The notes under the pieces are model-generated. The model saw nothing but the letters and a program-made list of their open reading frames with translations. It had not been told where the DNA came from and searched no databases. Shown here one piece after another: positions 18,389 to 26,933 of a DNA stretch of 64,000 nt; position 1 is the first letter of the stretch; every line of letters begins with the position of its first letter. The position numbers and the translations under genes were made by a program. Origin of the DNA: Thiotrichaceae bacterium UBA7357 (GTDB lineage Bacteria; Pseudomonadota; Gammaproteobacteria; Eutrophobiales; Eutrophobiaceae); NCBI GenBank assembly GCA_002470825.1, contig DKOR01000037.1, forward strand, positions 24,912 through 88,911, read 5' to 3'.

Positions 18389-19619
18389 AACCAATAAAAA
18401 AAGAGATACTTTAGAAATGGAATCGTTTAAGACCATGCCAGATAAGCGTGGGCATTTTGGCCATTATGGTGGCCGATTTGTTTCTGAAACCTTAATGGGG
18501 CCGTTAGAAGAACTTGAGAAAGCATATAAAAAATACAAAAATGATCCTGATTTTATTGCCGAATATAAACATGACTTAAAACATTATGTTGGACGACCGT
18601 CACCTTTATATCATGCAGAACGCTGGAGTAAGCAACTTGGTGGCGCGCAAATTTATTTGAAACGTGAAGATTTGAATCATACTGGTGCCCACAAAATAAA
18701 TAATACGGTCGGCCAAGCACTTCTAGCGAAATTAATGGGGAAGCGACGTGTTATTGCAGAGACTGGTGCTGGTCAACATGGTGTCGCAACAGCTACAGTT
18801 GCAGCTCGTTATGGGATGGAATGTATTGTTTACATGGGTGCTGAAGATATCCAAAGACAGGCTATGAATGTCTTTCGTATGAAGTTGCTAGGAGCAATTG
18901 TTGTCCCAGTTGAAGCAGGTTCAAAAACATTGAAGGATGCTTTGAATGAAGCTATGCGAGATTGGGTGACAAATGTAGATGATACCTTCTATATTATTGG
19001 TACCGTTGCTGGCCCTCACCCATATCCAGCAATGGTGAGAGATTTTAATGCAATAGTAGGATCTGAAGCACGTCAACAATGTTTGGATCAGGTTGGCTGT
19101 TTACCAGAGGCTTTGGTAGCCTGTGTTGGTGGCGGATCTAATGCGATTGGATTGTTTCATCCTTTTTTAGATGATAGAGAAGTTTCTATCTACGGCGTGG
19201 AGGCAGCCGGTGAAGGTATTGAAACAGGACATCATGCCGCTCCTTTAAGTGCTGGAAAACCAGGTGTTTTACACGGAAACCGAACTTATCTAATGGAAGA
19301 TGAATACGGACAAATAACTGAGACACACTGTATCTCAGCAGGTTTGGATTATCCAGGTGTTGGGCCGGAGCATGCTTGGTTGAAGGATTCTGGACGAGCT
19401 AAATATGTGTCTGTGACAGATACTGAAGCATTGCAGGCTTTCCATGATCTGACGCGTATTGAGGGCATTATTCCTGCTTTAGAATCTAGTCATGCACTGG
19501 CTTATACAGCAAAAATTGCTCCCAAAATGAATAAAGATGCGATAATTGTTGCAAATTTATCAGGCCGTGGTGATAAAGATATTCACACAGTTGCCGCACA
19601 TGAAGGTATTACACTCTAA
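18381..19619 (+). CDS. trpB: tryptophan synthase beta chain
   Basis: TrpB joins indole and serine to make tryptophan, in an alpha2-beta2 complex with TrpA. The PLP lysine is in HTGAHKINNTVGQALLAK, the catalytic Glu in AETGAGQHGVATA and the PLP phosphate loop in CVGGGSNAIG. With ATG 18381 the protein has 412 residues and overlaps trpF. An internal ATG at 18417 (MESFKTMPDKRG) gives 400, closer to the usual length, so the start is uncertain. The core begins at RGHFGHYGGRFVSETLM. A small extra gene separates it from trpA. Confidence 0.96.
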   Translation: MIETNKKRDTLEMESFKTMPDKRGHFGHYGGRFVSETLMGPLEELEKAYKKYKNDPDFIAEYKHDLKHYVGRPSPLYHAERWSKQLGGAQIYLKREDLNHTGAHKINNTVGQALLAKLMGKRRVIAETGAGQHGVATATVAARYGMECIVYMGAEDIQRQAMNVFRMKLLGAIVVPVEAGSKTLKDALNEAMRDWVTNVDDTFYIIGTVAGPHPYPAMVRDFNAIVGSEARQQCLDQVGCLPEALVACVGGGSNAIGLFHPFLDDREVSIYGVEAAGEGIETGHHAAPLSAGKPGVLHGNRTYLMEDEYGQITETHCISAGLDYPGVGPEHAWLKDSGRAKYVSVTDTEALQAFHDLTRIEGIIPALESSHALAYTAKIAPKMNKDAIIVANLSGRGDKDIHTVAAHEGITL

Positions 19620-19635
19620 TCGAGAAGTATAGACT

Positions 19636-19827
19636 ATGAATAATCGTGAGCGTTTGATGGAAATAATGATCGATCAAGATTTGGACCGTTTGAGACTTGC
19701 TGAATTGCTAAAAGTCAAACGTGAAGAAGTCGATAATTGGTTGTTATCACGTGAGTCAAAAAATAATAAAGAAATACCAGATATGGCCATCGAGTTGCTC
19801 GAAGTGAAATTTAATTTAAAAGAGTAA
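19636..19827 (+). CDS. small helix-turn-helix-like protein between trpB and trpA
   Basis: The protein has 63 residues and starts MNNRERLMEIMIDQDLDR. The centre, LAELLKVKREEVDNWLLS, reads as a helix-turn-helix of the phage-repressor type: a short helix, a tight turn at K-V-K, and a recognition-like helix ending in W-L-L. The C-terminus (IPDMAIELLEVKF) would form a third helix. It is 16 nt downstream of trpB and 58 nt upstream of trpA, in the same direction, so it is probably co-transcribed. No ligand domain is present. A role in local regulation is possible but unproven. Confidence 0.72.
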   Translation: MNNRERLMEIMIDQDLDRLRLAELLKVKREEVDNWLLSRESKNNKEIPDMAIELLEVKFNLKE

Positions 19828-19885
19828 ATTAGACAGTGAAGCACAACATCCTTAAGTATTTTCTATATATTCAAATTAAAATTTT

Positions 19886-20695
19886 ATGAGCAGAATTGAA
19901 GCGTGTTTTAACGCACTTAAAAATAATAATAAAAAAGCACTTATTCCATTCATTACTGCGGGCGATCCATCACTCGACATGACTGTTGAACTGATGCATG
20001 TTCTGACAGAAGCGGGTGCAGATATTATTGAATTAGGCGTTCCATTTTCAGATCCTATGGCTGATGGGCCAGTAATTCAACGCGCGAGTGAACGAGCCTT
20101 GTCTAACGGCACAAATACCGATGATGTATTTAGTATAGTTGAAGAATTTAGGGCCAAGAACGAATCTACCCCGGTTGTTCTAATGGGTTATTTGAATCCT
20201 ATAGAAGTGATGGGCTATGAAATTTTTGCAAAAAAAGCGGCAAATGTAGGTGTCGATGCTCTGATTATTGTAGATTTACCGCCTGAAGAATCTGCTGAGT
20301 TTGGTGAAGTTTTGAAACGATATTGTATAGATCAGATATTTCTTATTTCACCTACGACACAAGGTCGACGCTTAGATAGGATTTGTGAAATCGCTACAGG
20401 CTTCCTGTATTATGTCTCGTTAAAGGGTGTAACAGGTAGTAATCAATTAGATGTTAAAGCGGTTGAGGATAAGCTGAATGAGATTCGTAGCAAAACTTCA
20501 TTGCCTCTTGGTGTTGGGTTTGGAATTAAAGATCCGCAAATAGCAGAAGATGTTGGAAGAGTCAGTGATGCAGTTGTTGTGGGTAGCGCCTTAGTTGAAA
20601 GGATTGCAGAACATGCCGAAAACAATGATAAAATGAAATTAGAAATATCATCATTCCTATGTTCCTTGCGAGCGGCACTAAATAATATTGGATGA
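19886..20695 (+). CDS. trpA: tryptophan synthase alpha chain
   Basis: The protein has 269 residues and is a TIM barrel that cleaves indole-3-glycerol phosphate to indole, which is channelled to TrpB. Both catalytic acids are present: the Glu in ADIIELGVPFSDPMADG and the Asp in ALIIVDLPPEE. Phosphate is bound around GVGFGIKDPQ and VVVGSALVERI. The family motif PFITAGDPSLD is at the N-terminus. It lies 9 nt upstream of accD, continuing the operon. Confidence 0.97.
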   Translation: MSRIEACFNALKNNNKKALIPFITAGDPSLDMTVELMHVLTEAGADIIELGVPFSDPMADGPVIQRASERALSNGTNTDDVFSIVEEFRAKNESTPVVLMGYLNPIEVMGYEIFAKKAANVGVDALIIVDLPPEESAEFGEVLKRYCIDQIFLISPTTQGRRLDRICEIATGFLYYVSLKGVTGSNQLDVKAVEDKLNEIRSKTSLPLGVGFGIKDPQIAEDVGRVSDAVVVGSALVERIAEHAENNDKMKLEISSFLCSLRAALNNIG

Positions 20696-20704
20696 TGTTT
20701 ATAA

Positions 20705-21568
20705 ATGAGTTGGTTTAAAAAAATATTACCGTCGCAAAAAAAAATCAATGGAATTTCACGTCGCACTGTTCCAGAGGGTGTTTGGACGAAGTGTCCAGAA
20801 TGTAATTCAGTATTATATCGTGCTGAACTCAATAGGAATAATGAGGTTTGTCCTAAATGCGGTCATCATATGCGGATCAACGCGCGCGAGCGACTAGAAG
20901 CTTTTTTGGATATAGATAATAAGATAGAGATTGGCACGAAAATAAAACCATTTGATATCCTAAAATTTCGTGATAATAAAAAATATAAAGATAGACTCAG
21001 CCAAGCGCAAAAAAAAACGGGTGAGATTGACGCACTGATAGTAATGTCGGGAAAATTAAAAGGTTTGTCTGTTGTTGCCTGTGCTTTTGAATTCAACTTT
21101 ATGGGCGGTTCTATGGGCTCAGTTGTAGGCGAACGTTTTGTGCTTGCTGTTGAAGCAGCAATAGAAATGAATGCATCACTAATCTGCTTTTCAACAAGTG
21201 GTGGAGCTAGAATGCAGGAAGCATTATTCTCTCTGATGCAAATGGCTAAGACTTCTGCGGCCATAGCCACTTTACGAAACAAAAGATTGCCCTATATTTC
21301 AGTGCTGACTGATCCAACAATGGGTGGTGTGTCAGCGAGCTTGGCTACGCTTGGGGATATCAATATTGCTGAACCTAATGCCTTGATTGGTTTTGCTGGG
21401 CCACGAGTTATAGAGCAAACAGTTAGAGAAACTCTGCCCGCAGGTTTTCAGCGTAGTGAATTTTTGCTTGAAAATGGTGATATTGATATGATTGTCGATC
21501 GTAGAGAATTACGCGATAGAATCAGCAAATTATTATCAATATTGACTCATCAAGAAATAGCTGATTGA
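20705..21568 (+). CDS. accD: acetyl-CoA carboxylase carboxyltransferase subunit beta
   Basis: The protein has 287 residues. With AccA it transfers carboxyl from biotinylated AccB to acetyl-CoA, the first committed step of fatty-acid synthesis. The N-terminal zinc ribbon has CPEC and CPKCGHH, the C4 finger typical of bacterial AccD. The crotonase-fold core has the acyl-CoA oxyanion motifs STSGGARMQEALFSLMQM and DPTMGGVSASLATLGD. The trpA-accD-folC order is conserved in gammaproteobacteria. Confidence 0.97.
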   Translation: MSWFKKILPSQKKINGISRRTVPEGVWTKCPECNSVLYRAELNRNNEVCPKCGHHMRINARERLEAFLDIDNKIEIGTKIKPFDILKFRDNKKYKDRLSQAQKKTGEIDALIVMSGKLKGLSVVACAFEFNFMGGSMGSVVGERFVLAVEAAIEMNASLICFSTSGGARMQEALFSLMQMAKTSAAIATLRNKRLPYISVLTDPTMGGVSASLATLGDINIAEPNALIGFAGPRVIEQTVRETLPAGFQRSEFLLENGDIDMIVDRRELRDRISKLLSILTHQEIAD

Positions 21569-21593
21569 TATAGACTACTTTCCGACATTGAGT

Positions 21594-22919
21594 ATGACTA
21601 GTAAAATTAAATCAATTTCTAAGTTCACTGGACGCCTCAATAAATTAAGATTTAACAGTCTTGAAAAATGGTTAGACTGGCAAGAAAGTCTACATTTCAC
21701 TGCTATTGAATTAGGTTTAGAGCGATGTCGACGTGTTGCAAATAATATGGGCTTACTCAAACCGGCTTATAACGTTATCAGTGTTGCAGGAACTAATGGT
21801 AAAGGTTCTAGCATTACAATGTTGGATAAAATTCTCCGTAATGCAAATTATAAAACAGGGCGATACACATCGCCGCATCTGCTTCGATACAACGAACGTA
21901 TTTGTATAGATGGTATTGAAGTATCAGATTATGAATTATGTGAATCGTTCGATCGAATTGATCGAGCACGCGGTGAGATTTCATTAACATACTTTGAATT
22001 TGGAACGCTTACCGCATTGGATCTCTTTCGTCAGCATAAAGTCGAGCTAGCTATTCTCGAAGTGGGTTTAGGTGGCCGACTTGATGCAGTAAATGTACTT
22101 GATGCAGATATTGCATTAATTACGAGTATAGACATTGATCATCAGCAGTGGCTTGGAGATAATCGTGAGAGCATTGCTAGAGAAAAAGCAGGTATTCTAA
22201 GAAATAAGGCCCCTGCAATATGTTCTGACGATAAACCACCTCAGAGTTTACTTGATTGTGCTGACGCGTTAGGAACTCCATTGAGTATATTAGGCCGTGA
22301 TTATACGTTAGTTATAGGAAGTAGTGATTGGTCATGGAAGACAAAAAATGTCTCTTTTGAAAAATTACCAAGACCTATGAAGTATTGTGATTTTCAATTA
22401 CAAAACGCAGCTGGTGTTTTAATGGTGTTAGAAAAAATAAAGCATGATTACCCTGTTAGTCTTAATAATATTAAAGAAGGACTTAATAGTTTTCGGCTCA
22501 ATGGGCGTATGCAATTTATTCCTGGCAAAATACCTAAGATACTAGATGTAGCCCATAATGCTGAATCAGTGAGGGTGTTGGTAAAAAATATAAGTAAGAT
22601 TCCATGTTTAGGACAAACTCATCTGCTTGTGGGCATGCTAAAAGACAAAGATCATACTGAAGTGTTTAAGATATTAAATAATATAGCTGATAGCTGGAAT
22701 GTTATTACACTGTCGGAAGAGCGTGGTAGCGATGCTAAAAGACTGATTACAGAACTTAAGTCATTGGGCATAAAAAAAAATGTACTTGAATATACAGATG
22801 TTAGTGATGCTTTGAAACAGCTTGATGTATCATCCAGGCTTGGTGATAGAATTATCGTAACGGGCTCTTTCTTAACGGTAGGTGCTGCACTCGAGTATCT
22901 AGATCAGGAGATAACCTAA
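21594..22919 (+). CDS. folC: bifunctional folylpolyglutamate/dihydrofolate synthase
   Basis: The protein has 441 residues from the ATG at 21594; a TTG at 21588 would add two. It is a Mur-ligase-like enzyme that adds glutamate to dihydropteroate and to folates. The P-loop is SVAGTNGKGSS, the omega-loop region is TSPHLLRYNERI, and DIDHQQWLGDNRESIAREKAGI is the Mg2+ and carbamyl-lysine region. The C-terminal ligase domain includes DVAHNAESVRVLV. This confirms folate metabolism, although folP was not found near ftsH. Confidence 0.95.
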   Translation: MTSKIKSISKFTGRLNKLRFNSLEKWLDWQESLHFTAIELGLERCRRVANNMGLLKPAYNVISVAGTNGKGSSITMLDKILRNANYKTGRYTSPHLLRYNERICIDGIEVSDYELCESFDRIDRARGEISLTYFEFGTLTALDLFRQHKVELAILEVGLGGRLDAVNVLDADIALITSIDIDHQQWLGDNRESIAREKAGILRNKAPAICSDDKPPQSLLDCADALGTPLSILGRDYTLVIGSSDWSWKTKNVSFEKLPRPMKYCDFQLQNAAGVLMVLEKIKHDYPVSLNNIKEGLNSFRLNGRMQFIPGKIPKILDVAHNAESVRVLVKNISKIPCLGQTHLLVGMLKDKDHTEVFKILNNIADSWNVITLSEERGSDAKRLITELKSLGIKKNVLEYTDVSDALKQLDVSSRLGDRIIVTGSFLTVGAALEYLDQEIT

Positions 22920-22925
22920 ATTAAT

Positions 22926-23510
22926 ATGCCTCAGCACTTAAAAGAACGATTGGTCGGTGCAGCTGTACTTATTCTTATTGCTGTTATCTTTATACCGATA
23001 TTCTTAACTGGTCCTGTAGATGATAAGTCTATTACTAAGACTAATATTCCAGAACGGCAAATACGAAAGTTTGATTCTAAAATAATCCCAATTATTAAAG
23101 ATGTTTCACCTGGCACGCAGATTAATGATGGTTTCGAACTGTTAGAAAAACTACCAATACCAGATAATAAAAAAAATGTGAAGTCACGTTTAGAAGCAGA
23201 ATTAATTAGTACGGAAGAATCAAGTTTTAAAAAATTGAAATCAGATAAAATAGTAAAAGATAAACAAGTAGGCCAGGCATCATGGGTTGTGCAAATAGGT
23301 ACTTTTTCAAGTAAAGACAATGCAGATAAACTGATTATAAGACTTCGAAAATTAGATTTCACAGCGTTCGTTCAGCCGTTAGAAGAAAATAATGAAGTAG
23401 TGTATCGAGTTAGAGTGGGCCCAGAATTGTTACGTACTGATGCCGATGCTTTATTAAAGAAAATTAAAGAAAATACGAAGTTAGACGGAATGGTTTTAAA
23501 CTATCCATGA
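22926..23510 (+). CDS. SPOR-domain inner-membrane protein (DedD-like)
   Basis: The protein has 194 residues. It has one N-terminal membrane anchor (LVGAAVLILIAVIFIPIFL), a charged linker, and a C-terminal SPOR domain (about 110-190) with the diagnostic WVVQIGTFSSKDNADKLIIRLR and VYRVRVGPEL. SPOR domains bind denuded glycan strands at the septum, and DedD supports cell division. The position between folC and cvpA is that of dedD in enterobacteria and Pseudomonas. Sequence similarity outside SPOR is weak, so the symbol is left blank. Confidence 0.88.
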   Translation: MPQHLKERLVGAAVLILIAVIFIPIFLTGPVDDKSITKTNIPERQIRKFDSKIIPIIKDVSPGTQINDGFELLEKLPIPDNKKNVKSRLEAELISTEESSFKKLKSDKIVKDKQVGQASWVVQIGTFSSKDNADKLIIRLRKLDFTAFVQPLEENNEVVYRVRVGPELLRTDADALLKKIKENTKLDGMVLNYP

Positions 23511-23544
23511 TTCCTAATGAATTTAAACATACGATGTCTTTACG

Positions 23545-24054
23545 ATGTCTTCAGTCGATATAGTCATTCTATGTTTAGTTGCATTACCTTCGATCGTGGG
23601 TATTTTTTATGGTTTTTTAAATATACTATTTTCACTATTATCCTGGGCAGTGTCTGTGGGTATTTCAGTGAAACTAGTACCTTATTTTTCACCTTTACTG
23701 CAAAATTATGTTGATACGTTAATATTAAGGGATGCTCTAGCATTCATAGCACTTTTTATTCTAAGTTTGCTTATAATGACCGGCATAAGTTACTTTTTAG
23801 TAAAGTTGTTAGGAAGTGCAGGACTTACAGCTGCAGATAGGATTTTAGGTTTATTTTTTGGTATGGGTTTAGGCGGACTAATAGTCACAGTTATAACTTT
23901 TATGGCTGGATTTACAGCTTTCCCTCAAGAGGACTGGTGGGAAGAGTCAAAGTTAGCATTTCCGTTTGAACGTATAAGTATATGGAGTTCACGTTTTTTA
24001 CCAGAGTCAATAACCGCATATCCATCATATGAACGGGCAAATGAAAATGAATAA
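23545..24054 (+). CDS. cvpA: CvpA family membrane protein
   Basis: The protein has 169 residues with four hydrophobic segments: VDIVILCLVALPSIVGIFYG, a second near residues 30-50, ALAFIALFILSLLIMTGI, and a fourth with GLFFGMGLGGLIVTVITF. The C-terminus is hydrophilic (QEDWWEESKLAFPFERI). CvpA affects colicin V secretion, purine-linked phenotypes and envelope homeostasis, but its mechanism is not settled. It is directly upstream of purF, the classical cvpA-purF operon. Confidence 0.9.
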   Translation: MSSVDIVILCLVALPSIVGIFYGFLNILFSLLSWAVSVGISVKLVPYFSPLLQNYVDTLILRDALAFIALFILSLLIMTGISYFLVKLLGSAGLTAADRILGLFFGMGLGGLIVTVITFMAGFTAFPQEDWWEESKLAFPFERISIWSSRFLPESITAYPSYERANENE

Positions 24055-24075
24055 TAAATTGAAAAGTACATCATC

Positions 24076-25590
24076 ATGTGCGGCATAATCGGTATTGTTG
24101 CCAAGAAACCTGTTAATCAAGCGATATATGATGGATTAACGGTTCTTCAACATCGAGGACAAGATGCCGCAGGTATGGTGACTTGTAATGAGAGTAAATT
24201 GTATCTGAGAAAGGATAACGGCTTGGTCAGAGATGTCTTTCATACGCGTCACATGCTCAACTTGAAAGGCAATATGGGTATAGGTCATGTGCGTTATCCC
24301 ACAGCAGGTTGTTCATCTTCGGCAGAAGCACAGCCATTTTACGTTAATACTCCTTATGGTATTACACTCGCACATAATGGAAATTTAACGAATGCTGAGA
24401 CACTTAAAGATGATCTTATGCGTGATAATTTACGTCATTTAAATACTAATTCAGATTCTGAAGTGTTACTTAATATTTTGGCGCATGAGCTAAATGTGAT
24501 TGGTATGCCTCGTAATGTTTTGGATGTAAAAAATATTTTTGAGGCAGTCAAAAGATTACATCAACGCTGTAAAGGTGGATATGCTGCTGTAGCGATGATT
24601 ACGGGTGTTGGAATATTAGGTTTTCGTGATCCAAATGGAATACGGCCTGTTGCTTTTGGAGAACGTAAGACTGATGCCGGAACAGAATTTATTATTGCCT
24701 CGGAAAGTGTTGCAATTAATGCTCTGGGTTTCAAACTGATCCGTGATATAGCTCCAGGTGAAGCTGTTTTCATCACATTGAATGGTGACATTCATAGCTT
24801 ACAATGTGCAAAAATATCAAATTACAGTCCATGTATTTTTGAACATGTATATCTAGCTAGGCCTGATTCGATAATTGATGGTATCTCTGTCTATAAAGCA
24901 AGATTAAGAATGGGAGAAAAGCTTGCAAAAAAGATTCTTAGACTCTATCCAAAACATGATATCGATGTTGTGATACCTATCCCAGACACGAGCCGAACAG
25001 CAGCACTACCTTTAGCTACTAAATTGAATGTTAAATATCGAGAGGGTTTTGTAAAAAATAGGTATATTCCTAGAACATTTATTATGCCTGGTCAAAATAT
25101 TCGCAAGAAATCAGTTCGACAAAAACTAAATGCAATTGGCTTAGAATTTAAAGGTAAGAATGTTTTGCTTGTGGATGATTCAATTGTAAGAGGAACTACA
25201 TCAAGAGAGATTGTGCAAATGGCAAGAGAGGCCGGTGCTAAACGTGTTTACATTGCATCAGCCGCTCCACCAGTTCGTTATCCAAATGTTTACGGCATAG
25301 ATATGCCTGCGGTAGATGAATTAATTGCTAATAATTGTACTGTTGAGGAAATTGCTAAAAAAATAGGTGCTGACTGGTTAGTATATCAAGATATTAAAGA
25401 ACTAATATCTTCTGCTCATAAGGGAAATAAAAAAATCATAGAATTCGACACGTCTTGCTTTTCAGGAGAATATGTTACTGGTGATGTTAGCAAAGACTAT
25501 CTTGAGCATATAGAATCAACCAGAAATAATTATACCAAAGAGAAGCAAGAGATCGATGAAGGGTTAACTGATTTAACTGAGAGCCAATAA
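24076..25590 (+). CDS. purF: amidophosphoribosyltransferase
   Basis: The protein has 504 residues. It makes phosphoribosylamine from PRPP and glutamine, the first step of purine synthesis. Its start is MCGIIGIV: Cys2 becomes the N-terminal nucleophile of the class II glutaminase domain after Met removal. That domain also shows the family motifs QHRGQDAAGM, HNGNLTN and GYAAVAMI. The C-terminal phosphoribosyltransferase domain has the PRPP motif VLLVDDSIVRGTTSREIV. It is the last gene of the plus-strand run. Confidence 0.97.
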   Translation: MCGIIGIVAKKPVNQAIYDGLTVLQHRGQDAAGMVTCNESKLYLRKDNGLVRDVFHTRHMLNLKGNMGIGHVRYPTAGCSSSAEAQPFYVNTPYGITLAHNGNLTNAETLKDDLMRDNLRHLNTNSDSEVLLNILAHELNVIGMPRNVLDVKNIFEAVKRLHQRCKGGYAAVAMITGVGILGFRDPNGIRPVAFGERKTDAGTEFIIASESVAINALGFKLIRDIAPGEAVFITLNGDIHSLQCAKISNYSPCIFEHVYLARPDSIIDGISVYKARLRMGEKLAKKILRLYPKHDIDVVIPIPDTSRTAALPLATKLNVKYREGFVKNRYIPRTFIMPGQNIRKKSVRQKLNAIGLEFKGKNVLLVDDSIVRGTTSREIVQMAREAGAKRVYIASAAPPVRYPNVYGIDMPAVDELIANNCTVEEIAKKIGADWLVYQDIKELISSAHKGNKKIIEFDTSCFSGEYVTGDVSKDYLEHIESTRNNYTKEKQEIDEGLTDLTESQ

Positions 25591-25624
25591 AAAAGACCAC
25601 GGTCTATTATCTATAGAACCGTGG
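25591..25624 (-). terminator. intrinsic terminator for the phasin transcript
   Basis: CCACGGT (25597-25603) pairs with ACCGTGG (25618-25624), a perfect 7-bp stem with a 14-nt loop. Reading the minus strand, the hairpin is followed at once by a T-rich run from the A-tract at 25589-25594. It therefore suits the end of the phasin transcript, whose stop is 60 nt upstream. In the plus direction there is a hairpin but no T tract, so purF would be terminated weakly if at all. Confidence 0.7.
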
Positions 25625-25684
25625 AATAAGCAGGAGTAATACTAAATAGGAAATGGTTAATTGAAATAAGTATGTAGCAAACTT

Positions 25685-26023
25685 TTAAATAATTTTTGAA
25701 AATGGAATAATAGCTGCTGCTGCTTCGTCTATGCTTTTCTCAATCCATATGCTGATATCATTTTTTGATTGATTCATAATCTTTGCAGTCTTCTTAGAAA
25801 TATCTTGGATTTTAGAGTTAGTTTCATTGATTATAATCTTTTGCTCACTGATGATTTCTTTATAGTCTTTTGATTTACTTAACATTTTAATTTGCGAAGT
25901 TACATTCTCTACAGAAATGTTAAGAATAGCTTGTTGTTGGTGGGCAATTTGTTTTGCAATTTTTAAGTTGATATTGAAAAATTCGTCAACCAAATCGTAA
26001 TTTGACTCATCTGATTCTTTCAT
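25685..26023 (-). CDS. phasin-family PHA granule-associated protein
   Basis: The protein has 112 residues, is almost wholly alpha-helical and amphipathic, and has no cysteine or signal peptide. Segments such as FNINLKIAKQIAHQQQAILN and IMNQSKNDISIWIEKSIDEA resemble phasins, which coat polyhydroxyalkanoate granules. Identity rests mostly on context. It is immediately downstream of phaR and phaA, and two PhaR-type operator sequences precede it. It is short for a PhaP (usually 140-200 residues), so it may be a minor phasin. A terminator follows. Confidence 0.72.
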   Translation of the reverse strand: MKESDESNYDLVDEFFNINLKIAKQIAHQQQAILNISVENVTSQIKMLSKSKDYKEIISEQKIIINETNSKIQDISKKTAKIMNQSKNDISIWIEKSIDEAAAAIIPFSKII

Positions 26024-26087
26024 TTTTTGAATACTCCATTAGTGATTACTATCTAGCCTTAAAATAACTTGCAGAATCTTGAATTAC

Positions 26088-26116
26088 TGCTTCGCAGCAT
26101 TTATTGCATTGCAGCA
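26088..26116. promoter_or_regulatory. two PhaR-type operators upstream of the phasin gene
   Basis: TGCATTGCAGCA (26105-26116) is a perfect match to the degenerate PhaR operator as I recall it (TGCRNYGCASMA). TGCTTCGCAGCA (26088-26099) matches 11 of 12 positions and contains the palindrome CTGC-N3-GCAG. The two are 17 bp apart and 65-93 bp upstream of the phasin start. Phasin genes are the best-known PhaR targets: the repressor leaves DNA when PHA granules titrate it away. phaR itself is adjacent. Binding is inferred, not shown. Confidence 0.6.
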
Positions 26117-26195
26117 TAACGGTGGTATTATGAGTTGTCAACAGTATTGTTCTAAAATCATGCTTAAATCAACGACTATAAATTATTGAACATAT

Positions 26196-26681
26196 TTATA
26201 TATTATTTTTTTTATTTTTTTTGTTAGAAAAAGGAGGGTTAGTGGTCGTGTTGAAGAAGTTTTCCGTGGTTTTTCTCCATATTTCAAGGTTTTGTTCAGT
26301 TAAGTCGGATAATAAAGTAATAGGGTCTTTCGTAACGGCAGATTCAAGTTGATTTTGTAATTGTTTTTGTTGCATAACGAACAGATTAATACTTTTTTGT
26401 ATGTAATCACCAGCAGCAGATTGTACAGAATCACCATAAAACCGAATAATGTGTGACAGTGCCTGTGTTGTGAAAAGTGGCTCACCATCGTCTTCTTGTT
26501 CGGTAATGATTTGAAGTAGTATTGTTCTAGTGAGGTCCTCATCCGATTTAACATCTATAACAATAAATTCTTTATTATCAAGGACCAGATTTTTTATATC
26601 TTCTAGGGTGATGTATTTACTTACTTCAGTATCATATAAGCGACGATTAGGGTATTTTTTTATAATTCGTTTATCTTCCAT
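26196..26681 (-). CDS. phaR: polyhydroxyalkanoate synthesis repressor PhaR
   Basis: The protein has 161 residues. The N-terminal PHB/PHA accumulation-regulator DNA-binding domain is diagnostic: RIIKKYPNRRLYDTEVSKYI followed by LEDIKNLVLDNKEFIVID. The second domain (TRTILLQIITEQEDDGEPLF) is the granule-binding region. PhaR senses nascent PHA granules and represses phasin and often its own gene. The C-terminus is Asn/Lys-rich. It lies between phaA and the phasin gene on the same strand. Confidence 0.93.
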   Translation of the reverse strand: MEDKRIIKKYPNRRLYDTEVSKYITLEDIKNLVLDNKEFIVIDVKSDEDLTRTILLQIITEQEDDGEPLFTTQALSHIIRFYGDSVQSAAGDYIQKSINLFVMQQKQLQNQLESAVTKDPITLLSDLTEQNLEIWRKTTENFFNTTTNPPFSNKKNKKNNI

Positions 26682-26764
26682 TTATCTATCCTGAATTAAT
26701 ATAAAATCATGAAAATCACACAAATTAGCGAGTGCTAGTCCGACTATCCATAGCGCTCTGGACA

Positions 26765-26785
26765 GACAATAGTTAGCTGATTGTC
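26765..26785 (-). terminator. possible transcript-end hairpin after phaA
   Basis: GACAAT (26765-26770) and ATTGTC (26780-26785) form a 6-bp stem with a 9-nt loop in the 252-bp gap between the phaA stop and the phaR start. A second loose inverted repeat, GTCC ... GGAC, lies just beside it. No T tract follows on the minus strand, so this is at best a weak terminator. The rest of the gap presumably holds the phaR promoter. Confidence 0.25.
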
Positions 26786-26933
26786 AGTTATTATAACCAA
26801 ATATTAATTTACAATTGAGTAAGTTAATAAGTGCTTAAAAAAATAAACATACCTTACTTGTAGATATAATATGTTGTTAGCCGCTTATTTCATAGTTTAT
26901 ATAACGGTAAAGGTATAAATCATTTTACGCATT

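Noticed and set aside
23517..23714. Alternative frame at the cvpA start
   Set aside because: Cys/Phe-rich sequence without family similarity; the cvpA frame has the expected four membrane segments.
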